64,000 bases of DNA, taken from positions 1 through 64,000 of IMG/VR virus record IMGVR_UViG_3300046689_000570; one strand, 5' to 3'. The notes under the pieces were generated by a model. That model was not told the DNA's origin, did not search any database, and saw only the letters and a program-made list of their open reading frames with translations. Source of the DNA: a virus. The position numbers and the translations under genes were made by a program. Shown one piece after another: positions 25,218-32,424 of this stretch (positions within the stretch are counted from its first letter, which is position 1; every line of letters begins with the position of its first letter).

Positions 25218-25442
25218 CTAGCGCGGAATGTACGAGCGGCCGTTGAAGACGATGGCCTTGTTCGCCCACATCGAAGACTCTTCGAGGGCCCGGATGGCGA
25301 GGGTCCGCTCCGCACAGCCGGGGACGTTCTCCATCAGGGCCAGGTACGCGGCCTTGCAGGCTTCTCGCACTGCGGTGATCTTCTCGACGTGCTCCGGGGT
25401 AGGCGCCTGGTACTCGAATAGACTGGCGTCAGGCTCGGGCAA
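25218..25442 (-). CDS. acb2-like: Acb2-like cyclic-oligonucleotide sponge (anti-CBASS)
   Basis: 74 residues, TTG start with GGAGGAG eight bases upstream. Two-helix protein with the Acb2/Vs.4-type signature: FEYQAPTPE at the start, a first helix KITAVREACKAAYLAL, then CAERTLAIRALEESSMWANKAI. The 'LAI..LEE(S/A)xMWAN(K)AI' helix is the hallmark of this family, whose members form hexamers that sequester 3',3'-cGAMP and cyclic trinucleotides and so silence CBASS (and related) immunity. It is the size of known members. It sits between TerL and a hypothetical gene, on the packaging transcript. Family call from sequence; activity not shown. Confidence 0.75.
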   Translation of the reverse strand: MPEPDASLFEYQAPTPEHVEKITAVREACKAAYLALMENVPGCAERTLAIRALEESSMWANKAIVFNGRSYIPR

Positions 25443-25445
25443 CTG

Positions 25446-27782
25446 CTATCTCCTCCGTCGCGTGGGGCGCCGGCGGGCTTCCAGCTCTCGCTTGAACTGC
25501 GACATGCCGCCCGTTCCAATCGAAAGGGGATCGTTCCGCTTGGCGTACGCCCCCATTGTAAGGCTTTGGCCCTCCTCGCGGTGAGCAAGACCTTTCAGGA
25601 GCACCGCCAGGTGAGCGATTCCCGAGAGCGTGTCGACCCAGTCGTCATGGGCCCCTCGTGGAAATTCGAGTAGCTCGGCCAGAAACGCCGGCCACCAGGA
25701 CGCCTGGAGGTCCGCGTAGACTTCCCCGATCTCCGCCCGTCCGGCGGGGAGCTGCGCCCGGAGGGTCTTGTCGGTGACTTCGGGCACGGAGATGATCCGC
25801 ACGGTGAGCCCGCGGGCGTGGAGCATCTTCATGACCCGTGCGCACAGGGCCTGAGTGGCGAGCCGCTTCGCAAAGGCTCCCGACCAGATGCCTATGAGAG
25901 GAGGCGTCGGATCCAGCCGCTCGATGTAGTGGGCGAGGGCGCCGGCCAGCCCCCTCAGATCATCCTCCCGCCAGTCCTTGAGTTCTTCGACGCGCGTCCG
26001 CCAGGCGTGCAGCAGGTAAAGCTCTCCCTGCGGCCCCACCCCGGCCGTCAGGGCGGCCGTCCAGTCGGCACTCTCCTTAGAAGAATAGGCCAGGTCCCAC
26101 ATCTGGATGATCTGGAGGTCACCGGGATCGAGATTCACAGGGAGGGGCTGGAACCACTCGGACCGAAAGAGGGCCCCCTCACGCGGCACGGGCCGCTGCT
26201 GGAGCTGCCCCGCGATCGCGAAGCTAGTCGCCAGCGCCCGCTTGAGTTCCCGCAGCTCCCGTGGCCCGAAGCGTTCCGGGCACAGCAGCTCGCCCGGTTC
26301 TGAACGCGGGTCCGTGTAAATCTCACAGTCGTCGTGAGGCTCGGGCTCGGACGAGAACGCGGGCTGCACAGCTTGGTCGTCGGGGTGCTCGGACTCGTTG
26401 GACTCGTTTGGTGTAGTGGTGAAGAACTTCGAGATCCCCGGAATCTTGGGCAACAGCCCGATCCGCTCCGGGGCGTTAGGGGCGGGATTAGGATCCCGGC
26501 GCTTCGGCCCCTTACCCCCTGCCGGATTCGTTGGCCTTAAGATTAGGTTAGAGTTGTGCCTCGCGAAGAGGGCCCCCCGGAGCCGCTGCACGGCAAGACC
26601 CGCCCGTTCCTGAATCTCCCGGTCGGTAATCTCAGGACCCGCTTTTACCGGAGGCCCTGCGAGTCCCTTACCCCCCTCCTGGTCCGCTGAACTCTGGATT
26701 AGATCAGAGAGAGCGGTATCTAAGTCCAGGTCGAGGTCCCCCCAGTCATCAGGCGAGGGTCCGCTCAGGTCTTCTTCATGTTCGAGGGTCCAGAGAGGGT
26801 CATCTAACCTAATTGAAACATCAACTGATTCAGATTCGGGTAACTGAGTAGGAGAGGAGCTGAGTTGGGAAGAAGAAGTAGGATTAAGCAGATGTATGCG
26901 CGGTTCAAACTCCGCAGGCAAGCACAGGTGGTGATAGTCGCCGGTCTGAAGTAAATGGCCGGTGAGGTCTTCCGCGTGGACGCGCTGCATGATGATGACT
27001 TTGGCGACGGTCTTGGGGTCGTTACCTCTGGTGGACATGGTCTCGTCCCACCACGTAGTCACCGCTTCCCGCATGATGGGGGACTCCGCCTCACGAACTT
27101 TATGAGGGTCGTCGGCGACTAAGCGATCGCCACCTTCTCCCGTACCGAGACCACCTACGGAAGTCGCGATGCGATGACCGCCCTGATCGTTCTCGTAGCG
27201 GGTCTTCATGTTCTGGTCTGAAGTGAAGGACCACTGAGGGGAAAAGGCAGAGTCGTACCAGGGGTGGTTCATGAGGCGCCGGGAACGGACCGCGTCTCTA
27301 GTAGCCAGGGAGTCGGAGTAACTGGCGCACAGGTACTGGAGCTGCGGCTGAAAGGTCCACTCCCAGGTGGGCCAGAAGACGGAGACGAGAAAGCTCTTCA
27401 TGTGGCGGGGCGGCACGTTGATGATCAAGTTCCTGAGCTGCCCCATCGACACCGCCTCAAGATGCGCGCAGATGCAGTCGATATGCCAACTAGGAACAAA
27501 GTGCACACCAGGAGTCAACACCTGCCACGCTTGCTGTACATAGTCGCGTAGAGATAGCGGCGCCAGGTCTTGTAAAATTTTTTGGCGGTCACTATATGCA
27601 ATAGGGGTCCCATACGCGGGTATTTTATTGCTAAGACGTGAGGCAGATGATGATGTGACAGTAACGGGGGGCCCCAACCCCGCCCCGCTCCCGCCCCCTC
27701 CTGCGGGCTCATGCGCGGCTATCGTCCCGTCCCGCAAGTTCACCCGCACCGGGAGCGGGCTGTTCCCCGCTGCCTCCGCCAT
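25446..27782 (-). CDS. terL: Terminase large subunit with a long acidic insert
   Basis: ATPase: LRDYVQQAWQVL, SWHIDCICAHLEAV, Walker A-like PPRHMKS, then GGDRLVADDPHK as Walker B and VIIMQRVHAEDLTGHLL as coupling motif. Nuclease: DPRSEPGELLCPERF, IQMWDLAYSSKESADW, final HDDWVDTLSGIAHLA. About 190 residues (bases 26312-26885) of Ser/Asp/Glu/Pro-rich, low-complexity sequence separate the two halves; most terminases have only a short linker. The start is unclear: the frame is open to 27932. I use ATG 27782 (overlaps TerS by 74 bases); TTG 27677 is possible, and the ATGA-coupled ATG at 27712 is in another frame. Confidence 0.8.
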   Translation of the reverse strand: MAEAAGNSPLPVRVNLRDGTIAAHEPAGGGGSGAGLGPPVTVTSSSASRLSNKIPAYGTPIAYSDRQKILQDLAPLSLRDYVQQAWQVLTPGVHFVPSWHIDCICAHLEAVSMGQLRNLIINVPPRHMKSFLVSVFWPTWEWTFQPQLQYLCASYSDSLATRDAVRSRRLMNHPWYDSAFSPQWSFTSDQNMKTRYENDQGGHRIATSVGGLGTGEGGDRLVADDPHKVREAESPIMREAVTTWWDETMSTRGNDPKTVAKVIIMQRVHAEDLTGHLLQTGDYHHLCLPAEFEPRIHLLNPTSSSQLSSSPTQLPESESVDVSIRLDDPLWTLEHEEDLSGPSPDDWGDLDLDLDTALSDLIQSSADQEGGKGLAGPPVKAGPEITDREIQERAGLAVQRLRGALFARHNSNLILRPTNPAGGKGPKRRDPNPAPNAPERIGLLPKIPGISKFFTTTPNESNESEHPDDQAVQPAFSSEPEPHDDCEIYTDPRSEPGELLCPERFGPRELRELKRALATSFAIAGQLQQRPVPREGALFRSEWFQPLPVNLDPGDLQIIQMWDLAYSSKESADWTAALTAGVGPQGELYLLHAWRTRVEELKDWREDDLRGLAGALAHYIERLDPTPPLIGIWSGAFAKRLATQALCARVMKMLHARGLTVRIISVPEVTDKTLRAQLPAGRAEIGEVYADLQASWWPAFLAELLEFPRGAHDDWVDTLSGIAHLAVLLKGLAHREEGQSLTMGAYAKRNDPLSIGTGGMSQFKRELEARRRPTRRRR

Positions 27783-28155
27783 CCGTTGCGGGTTGAACAC
27801 TAGCGAGGATTTGGATGGTGCGGTCTCCAACCGCGTTGTAGACGGCAATGAGATCGGAAGCGGACTGACTGGCAACCCAGCGCGGGTCTGAGAACTGGCG
27901 GGCAAGGACGGTGACCGCTTCGATGTTGGCATTCAGCAACTCCGCTATTCGTTGTCCAAGATTCAGCTCTACCGCGTGCCTTGACGTAGCCACGACCGCG
28001 TTCCTGCCCTGCGGACTGGCTATCCATCGCCCGACTGTAGTCGCGGCTATTCCTGTTTCGCGCGAGATCGCGCCCAATGTTGCGCCCGCGGCGTACATGG
28101 CAATGGCTTGCGCGCGTTTCGCGTCGTCCACCCGCTTGAATGGCATACCCTGCAT
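27709..28155 (-). CDS. terS: Terminase small subunit
   Basis: 148 residues; ATG 28155 (or ATG 28146, MPFKRVDD). Residues 10-50 form a helix-turn-helix (KRAQAIAMYAAGATLGAISRETGIAATTVGRWI) that would bind the packaging site. Residues 60-125 are the helical oligomerisation part, and the tail is Gly/Pro/Ala-rich. The stop is at 27709-27711, directly upstream of the terminase ATPase. The 240 non-coding bases upstream hold repeated GTGCGCA words that could be its target. Confidence 0.75.
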   Translation of the reverse strand: MQGMPFKRVDDAKRAQAIAMYAAGATLGAISRETGIAATTVGRWIASPQGRNAVVATSRHAVELNLGQRIAELLNANIEAVTVLARQFSDPRWVASQSASDLIAVYNAVGDRTIQILASVQPATDGGGSGEQPAPGAGELAGRDDSRA

Positions 28156-28195
28156 ACTCCCTAAGCGATGGCTTGACTATATCCCACGCGCGTCA

Positions 28196-28300
28196 CGTGC
28201 GCGCCCGCGAGCGCGCGGAGGCCGGGCGCATTAGTGCGCATTCGTGCGCACCGCGCCCACAAACGCGCGCGATCACGTGTGTCGCGCTCACATAACTGTG
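28196..28300. promoter_or_regulatory. Candidate packaging-site or TerS-binding region
   Basis: Non-coding, very CpG-rich stretch upstream of TerS with repeated GTGCGCA words (three within about 40 bases near 28229-28250) and several short palindromes such as CACGTG. TerS genes frequently lie next to pac or cos. This is an inference from position and repeats only. Confidence 0.3.
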
Positions 28301-28345
28301 CATTCACGCGACATACCGCGCCGCGCTGGCCGTTTTGGGCACAAA

Positions 28346-28377
28346 AAAACGCGGGCAGCTCTCGCCACCCGCGTTTT
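28346..28377. terminator. Bidirectional-looking terminator hairpin
   Basis: Perfect 10-bp stem AAAACGCGGG/CCCGCGTTTT with a 12-base loop; A-run before and T-run after, so it can stop transcription on either strand. It separates the gene at 28396 from TerS. Confidence 0.75.
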
Positions 28378-28395
28378 GTCGCGTTCTGTCGCGTG

Positions 28396-28617
28396 TTAGC
28401 TCCTGGTGACGCTCACTACCGGGTCATGAGTGTAAAACCGAGTGTAACGGTCACGGATAGCCGCGATGCTGATTCCGCGAGTGTACATCTTGCGTCCACT
28501 GCGCAGCAGAACGGTGTAATCGTGCATCATGCTGCGCATGTCAGCGCGGTCAAGATCGCGGCCGACTAAATCGCGCAAGCGTAGGTCGCCATACTGTGCC
28601 AGTTCGTTCGCGGTCAC
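28396..28617 (-). CDS. Small hypothetical protein
   Basis: 73 residues, GTG start nine bases after AGGGAG. It is charged and helical (DLRLRDLVGRDLDRADMRSMMHDY), with a basic centre (LLRSGRKMYTRG). It is flanked by a hairpin on each side, so it may be a single-gene message. No family was recognised. Confidence 0.55.
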   Translation of the reverse strand: MTANELAQYGDLRLRDLVGRDLDRADMRSMMHDYTVLLRSGRKMYTRGISIAAIRDRYTRFYTHDPVVSVTRS

Positions 28618-28642
28618 GTTGATTTCTCCCTGTTTGCATGTC

Positions 28643-28668
28643 GGGGCGCGGCAATCACGCCGCGCCCC
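28643..28668. terminator. GC-rich hairpin between small genes
   Basis: Perfect stem GGGGCGCGGC/GCCGCGCCCC with a six-base loop in the gap between the genes at 28396 and 28683. No T-run; could be a terminator or an mRNA stabiliser. Confidence 0.55.
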
Positions 28669-28682
28669 GCGTTCACGTCTGT

Positions 28683-29573
28683 CTACAGATCGCCGTCGAA
28701 CTGGCCAAACGGGACCATGTAGCGGTCAATGGCGCTGGCGGCGAGGCCCACTTCCGAGAGTAGGGCGCGGTACAGGATTGGGTACTCCGCGGGGTTCTGA
28801 ACCGAGCGAAGCGCCATCCACGGGGAAGCCGCGACACCGGGCCTGCCCATGTACCGCTGTGCTACTTCCGAGGGACTGGCCATCCACCGCAGGAACGATT
28901 CGTCCGTGGTAATGGCCTCGCGGCCCAGGTAGGTCCGCTCCTGTGCCAACGCCCGGTCGCGGGCAATCCTACGCAACGGATAGAACGCGTTGCCCGCGCT
29001 ATCGGTACCGTCCAACGCGTTCCTGACCGTCCCGCGGGACTTCAGTCCGGCCTGACGTTGAAGCTCGTCCAAGATGTTCGTCGAGTCCGTCTTATTGGCT
29101 ACCTCGCGGGTAGCCTGTCGTGCACCGCTCACCGCTTGCCCCGCGGCGCTCGCATAGGTCGCATTCTCGCGGGATTGCGCCAAATGCGCGGCGTTGACCG
29201 CGTTTGTGAGCGTTTGCTCCATCGCTTCGATGCGCTTGCTCTGCTGCGAAATCAGCAGAGCCAACTGTGCAAACTCGGAACGCGTAACTGGCGCATTTTG
29301 CGCGGTTGCCGCGGCGTGCGACGCGTTATGCGTGCGAATGTCGTCCATGTGCGCGGCAATTTCCTCGGGCGCGATGGCCGGCGCATCCTCGGCGATGTCA
29401 CGCGCCGCGGCTTCCTTGGCCGCGAGATCCTTTAGCCATACCTTATCCGCGGCGATGACGCCGTGGTTCACCACGGTGGTCATGGGCGTCATCGCGGGAG
29501 CGGCTGCGCGCCGCTTCTCACCGGACTCTACTGCACTGGTACGCTCGGACTGGACCTTAGCGAAACTGACCAC
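28683..29573 (-). CDS. Hypothetical coiled-coil protein
   Basis: 296 residues. Residues 40-160 are Ala-rich and helical (LKDLAAKEAAARDIAEDAP, ALLISQQSKRIEAMEQTLTNAVNAAHLAQ). The second half contains charged helices and ends with a Tyr/Met-rich segment. It could be an early virion or DNA-associated protein. It lies upstream of TerS but is isolated from it by two hairpins, so it is probably expressed from the leftward promoter at 30182-30211. No family was recognised. Confidence 0.6.
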   Translation of the reverse strand: MVSFAKVQSERTSAVESGEKRRAAAPAMTPMTTVVNHGVIAADKVWLKDLAAKEAAARDIAEDAPAIAPEEIAAHMDDIRTHNASHAAATAQNAPVTRSEFAQLALLISQQSKRIEAMEQTLTNAVNAAHLAQSRENATYASAAGQAVSGARQATREVANKTDSTNILDELQRQAGLKSRGTVRNALDGTDSAGNAFYPLRRIARDRALAQERTYLGREAITTDESFLRWMASPSEVAQRYMGRPGVAASPWMALRSVQNPAEYPILYRALLSEVGLAASAIDRYMVPFGQFDGDL

Positions 29574-29596
29574 GTTGATCTCTCCCTTACGGTGAT

Positions 29597-29623
29597 CGGG
29601 TGGGGGTTCTATGCCCCCACCCG
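29597..29623. terminator. GC-rich hairpin between small genes
   Basis: Perfect 10-bp stem CGGGTGGGGG/CCCCCACCCG with a seven-base loop, in the 62-base gap between the genes at 28683 and 29636. Confidence 0.6.
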
Positions 29624-29635
29624 TCTATGTGATGA

Positions 29636-30133
29636 CTAGAACGCGGCGAGAATGTCGGCGACGCCGTTGACTGCGGGCGCGGTGGGGACAGTCGCGGTGA
29701 CCTTGGGCGCCGCGACCTTGGGCGCGGTGGGCGCCTTCGCAACGTGCACCGGGACGGCCGGCGCGGTGGGCGCGGGCACATCGGTCACCACCCGCTCGGT
29801 GTCAACGCCGTACCCTTCGAGAATGGCGTTCAACACGCGGTAGTACCGGATGGCTTTGTCGAGGATCTTATCCTCGTCCGTATCCTGGCTACCCGTGCGG
29901 GTGACCACCGGGAGAGCGTCGCGCTCACCGTAGGACAGTTCGCGCGGCGTGCCCATTGTGCCATCCGCGAAAAAATCCACCGCGGTGATCGTAGGGGCGA
30001 GGTATTCCTTGGACCCGTCCTTCGACTTGGACGGGGTAAGCCCCGTCATCTCGTACTGCGTGAAGATGACGGGCCTCGCGGTGGACGTGGGGACTACGTT
30101 GGACTGAACCTGGAATGAACGAGTACGGGGCAT
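29636..30133 (-). CDS. Hypothetical protein, first gene of the leftward arm
   Basis: 165 residues from ATG 30133, with AAGGAG eight bases upstream; the longer frame lacks a ribosome site. Residues 1-100 are beta-rich (SFQVQSNVV, RPVIFTQYEMTGL, YLAPTITAVDFF). The end is an Ala/Pro/Val/Thr-rich linker with repeated 'APKV/PTAP' units followed by GVADILAAF, a hydrophobic-acidic tip similar in style to those of SSB proteins. It is first after the promoter at 30182-30211, so it is probably expressed early and strongly. The function is unknown. Confidence 0.65.
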   Translation of the reverse strand: MPRTRSFQVQSNVVPTSTARPVIFTQYEMTGLTPSKSKDGSKEYLAPTITAVDFFADGTMGTPRELSYGERDALPVVTRTGSQDTDEDKILDKAIRYYRVLNAILEGYGVDTERVVTDVPAPTAPAVPVHVAKAPTAPKVAAPKVTATVPTAPAVNGVADILAAF

Positions 30134-30181
30134 CTCGGGACTCCTTCGCGTTTGCTCGGCGTTTCGTCGGCCGGCAAGCGC

Positions 30182-30211
30182 AGTATCGCATGAATCGCAA
30201 AAATCGTGCAA
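30182..30211 (-). promoter_or_regulatory. Leftward phage promoter
   Basis: Minus strand: TTGCAC, 18 bases, GATACT, with TGC directly before the -10 (extended -10). The spacer contains GATTTTTGCGA. Shares design with the rightward promoters near 31.8, 36.5 and 50.0 kb. It would drive the 30.1 kb gene and the leftward arm. Confidence 0.65.
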
Positions 30212-30343
30212 ATTTCGCGATGTAGCCTACGTCTCGCAGCGTAGCGTTGTTCACGTCTACGTCTACGCATAAATCCCTCTCGTCCCATCTCGCGTGCCTG
30301 CGCGAGCTGCGGTGCGGCGAGCGCGGCATCCTGAGCCCTATCA

Positions 30344-30453
30344 GCGGTCCAACATGGCCAAACGCGCGCATTAAATCCTGCGTGCGCGAGATAGTAACCA
30401 GCTCTGCGGTGCGGTGTACTTTGAGCGGCTTCTCTGCGGTCCAACATGGCCAA
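30344..30453 (+). repeat. Direct repeat GGTCCAACATGGCCAA, two copies
   Basis: GCGGTCCAACATGGCCAA-like copies lie about 90 bases apart in non-coding DNA; a related ACCAACATGGCCAAACCTGCG occurs at the end of the XRE gene (about 42219). The repeats look like protein-binding sites or remnants of a duplicated segment. Confidence 0.55.
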
Positions 30454-30491
30454 GCCGCACAGTCTTGACACAGGCAATCCGCATCTCTAAC

Positions 30492-30672
30492 GCCCTGTTA
30501 GGGACGAAATGCGCTAGGGGGAGAAAATGATGAAGTGGAGATTTTGCTATTGTTAGGGGTTATGTTTGAGATTAGAAGCATAGGCTGTCACGAGCCGTCA
30601 TAGCATATCAAAAAAACATAATCTCCACATCATGATTTTCCCTGGCGCATAAGGGGGAGGGTCTAACAGGGC
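30492..30672. repeat. Long imperfect inverted repeat, AT-rich
   Basis: Left arm starts GCCCTGTTAG and continues through ATGCGC, AGGG, GAAAAT and GTGGAGATT (30492-30546). The complement of 30613-30672 has the same blocks in the same order. The arms are about 55-60 bases and the roughly 65-base middle is AT-rich with a smaller hairpin. The composition is unlike the rest of the genome. Confidence 0.7.
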
Positions 30673-30673
30673 C

Positions 30674-30703
30674 TTGACGCCGGGGGCCGAGTTATGGTAC
30701 ACT
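30674..30703 (+). promoter_or_regulatory. Rightward promoter for the HTH-HNH gene
   Basis: TTGACG, 18 bases, TACACT; it begins just past the end of the inverted repeat and 55 bases before the first rightward gene. It lacks the TTTTGCG spacer block of the other promoters. Confidence 0.5.
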
Positions 30704-30758
30704 CCTGAGCGGCTGCTGATGAGCGCCTTTGCGGCCCAGGTTCACCTGAGGAGTGCTA

Positions 30759-31769
30759 GTGATAAGAGATAGCAGCTTCATCACGATTGAGATGTTCGCG
30801 AGCCGCTGGCGAGTCAGTCCCACAACGGTACTGAGCTGGATCGACGAGGGTAAGATTAGCGCGCAGATGATCAAACACACGGGACGTAAGCCACAGTGGT
30901 ACATATCAGCGGAGGTTGCGGATAGCGAACTAGCAGGACAGTTCACAGTCGTGTGGACAAAGACGGGTCAGCCTACTAAGCTACCAGTACATCCAACAGG
31001 AGCGGATACGATGCCTCACATCACCCTGGACCGCCACGACTTCGATGCCCTGGACAGCCTGTGCCACGCGCTGAATCACGGCTATTCTCCTGCTCCGCAC
31101 GAGATCGAGCTACTGGAAGCGGTTATCCAGCGGGCCCGCGTCGTAGAGCAAGACGACCTTCCGCTCAGCAAGCGGATAGAAGGGGGCGTTGACTACTGGA
31201 TGCACCGCTTCCACAAGTCCATGGACATATACGAGGACACCGAGACGGATCTTGGTTGTTGGGTGTGGACGGGAGCCTCTCAGGGGGGATCGCGGCCCGT
31301 CTACCGTGAGCAGAAAGAGACACGCCCGGTCCGCGCGAAGATGCTAGAGCTGCACATGAACTACTTCCCCCACCGCAACGCGCGGATCTACGCTCAGTGT
31401 CACGTCCAGAACTGCGTGCGCCCCGAGCACCTGCGGGTAGTCGTCCAGGGGAAGACGGTATGGCCCGAGGAAGGTGCCGCGCCCGAGCGGGTACTGCCGC
31501 TGCCAGTGCTCGATCCCACCGCACCGCTCGATGTGGACGCCCTCTTTGCGGGAGAGCCGGAGGACGATCAGGAGCTACAGATTCTCTGGGATCAGGCGCG
31601 TAAGCTCCAGAAACGTGCGAGTCAGAAGCCTTCGACTACCGCAGTAGCAGCCTATCCCAGTGTGGAGCGTTCTACGGAGGTCACTCCCCTCGATGCACTG
31701 GTCTTCATGCTCTCCGAACTCCGAGACTTGAAGCGTAGTCTAGAGCGCATCGCGGCCCTCCTGGGCTAG
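30759..31769 (+). CDS. MerR/excisionase-type HTH fused to an HNH-like domain
   Basis: 336 residues; GTG 30759 is chosen because GAGGAG lies just upstream (GTG 30753 is in frame). Residues 5-60 resemble an excisionase-type winged HTH: TIEMFASRWRVSPTTVLSWIDEGKIS, then QWYISAEVAD. Residues about 150-235 have an HNH-like signature: CWVWTGA, a central Tyr segment, then YAQCHVQNCVRPEHLRVV, matching the C-x-C-[VI]-x-P-x-HL end of HNH nucleases. An LDVDALFAGEPEDD acidic motif and a coiled coil follow. As the first rightward gene it may be a regulator or a site-specific nuclease. Confidence 0.65.
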   Translation: MIRDSSFITIEMFASRWRVSPTTVLSWIDEGKISAQMIKHTGRKPQWYISAEVADSELAGQFTVVWTKTGQPTKLPVHPTGADTMPHITLDRHDFDALDSLCHALNHGYSPAPHEIELLEAVIQRARVVEQDDLPLSKRIEGGVDYWMHRFHKSMDIYEDTETDLGCWVWTGASQGGSRPVYREQKETRPVRAKMLELHMNYFPHRNARIYAQCHVQNCVRPEHLRVVVQGKTVWPEEGAAPERVLPLPVLDPTAPLDVDALFAGEPEDDQELQILWDQARKLQKRASQKPSTTAVAAYPSVERSTEVTPLDALVFMLSELRDLKRSLERIAALLG

Positions 31770-31778
31770 GCGCCCGCC

Positions 31779-31807
31779 TTGAACCCAAACGCAAATTTTG
31801 CGAAAAT
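31779..31807 (+). promoter_or_regulatory. Rightward phage promoter with palindromic spacer
   Basis: TTGAAC, 17 bases, GAAAAT with TGC before the -10. The spacer contains CGCAAATTTTGCG, a near-perfect palindrome. The downstream leader CCGGCC...CCGAGCAA is shared with the leftward promoter at 30.2 kb. Confidence 0.6.
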
Positions 31808-31852
31808 TCGGGCTGCCGGCCAGCGAGCCGAGCAAGCACAGGAGAGGTCAAC

Positions 31853-32050
31853 GTGTTCAAAGCGTCCGATGTTCAGGTGTATTTCATCCCAGGAAGCGGC
31901 TGGTACTGGCACATTCACTACGTCTCTAACGGCCCCCACAACACGGCCCACGACGCAGTGGTGAGCGGAGCTGGGTACGTCCGTGACCGCAACCAGGCCG
32001 ACGCCCGCTCCAAGAACTTCCCCACCGTTGCCGAGCGGGGGGTGTGGTGA
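31853..32050 (+). CDS. Small hypothetical protein
   Basis: 65 residues, GTG start after AGGAGAGG. A single compact domain rich in aromatic residues (VYFIPGSGWYWHIHYVS). It is the first gene behind the promoter at 31779. Its TGA overlaps the next ATG as TGATG. No family was recognised. Confidence 0.6.
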   Translation: MFKASDVQVYFIPGSGWYWHIHYVSNGPHNTAHDAVVSGAGYVRDRNQADARSKNFPTVAERGVW

Positions 32051-32424
32051 TGGACGAGATCATCATGTACATCGCGGAGATCATCAACGAGGATGGTAAC
32101 GACGAGGAGGTGTTTAGCTCTCAGAAGCTCCAGGAGACGATCCAGTTCGCCGTCAAGCACGGCTGCCGCGTCGTTGCGGTGACCTACCACGAGTCCGACC
32201 GCGAAACGATCTTCGACTACACCCTCCCCGCGGAGCCGGCTGCCCCCCACAGTTACAAAGTCGGAGTCAAGACCAGTGGAGACCGCGATTGGGTCTACAA
32301 CGGGCTGCGCTTCGCAACCGAGAAGGCCGCGCTGGACTACGGCCGCGACCTGAGCTGGCGCTGGACTGCGGTGACGGAGTACGAGGTGCACCCTTCGGAA
32401 GATGCGCCTACAGAGGTGAAGTGA
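32050..32424 (+). CDS. Hypothetical early protein
   Basis: 124 residues from ATG 32050 (TGATG overlap). Acidic N-terminus MDEIIMYIAEIINEDGNDEEV, then a beta-rich domain ending in WRWTAVTEYEVHP. The end is coupled to the next gene by TGATG. The function is unknown. Confidence 0.6.
   Translation: MDEIIMYIAEIINEDGNDEEVFSSQKLQETIQFAVKHGCRVVAVTYHESDRETIFDYTLPAEPAAPHSYKVGVKTSGDRDWVYNGLRFATEKAALDYGRDLSWRWTAVTEYEVHPSEDAPTEVK

Larger units (their letters stand above)
30134..30758. other. 625-bp non-coding divergence region
   Basis: No convincing gene on either strand. It holds the leftward promoter (30182-30211), two copies of GGTCCAACATGGCCAA (about 30344-30360 and 30437-30453), an AT-rich imperfect inverted repeat (30492-30672), and the rightward promoter (30674-30703). 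The two transcription arms of the phage part here, making it the best candidate for a replication origin or a master control region. Confidence 0.7.

Noticed and set aside
26312-26885. Intein in the terminase
   Set aside because: No Cys/Ser at the start, no His-Asn end, no blocks or endonuclease motif; the sequence is low-complexity.
28160-28180. TATAGT as the -10 of a TerS promoter on the minus strand
   Set aside because: No -35-like sequence at 16-18 bases; left as an open possibility rather than a feature.
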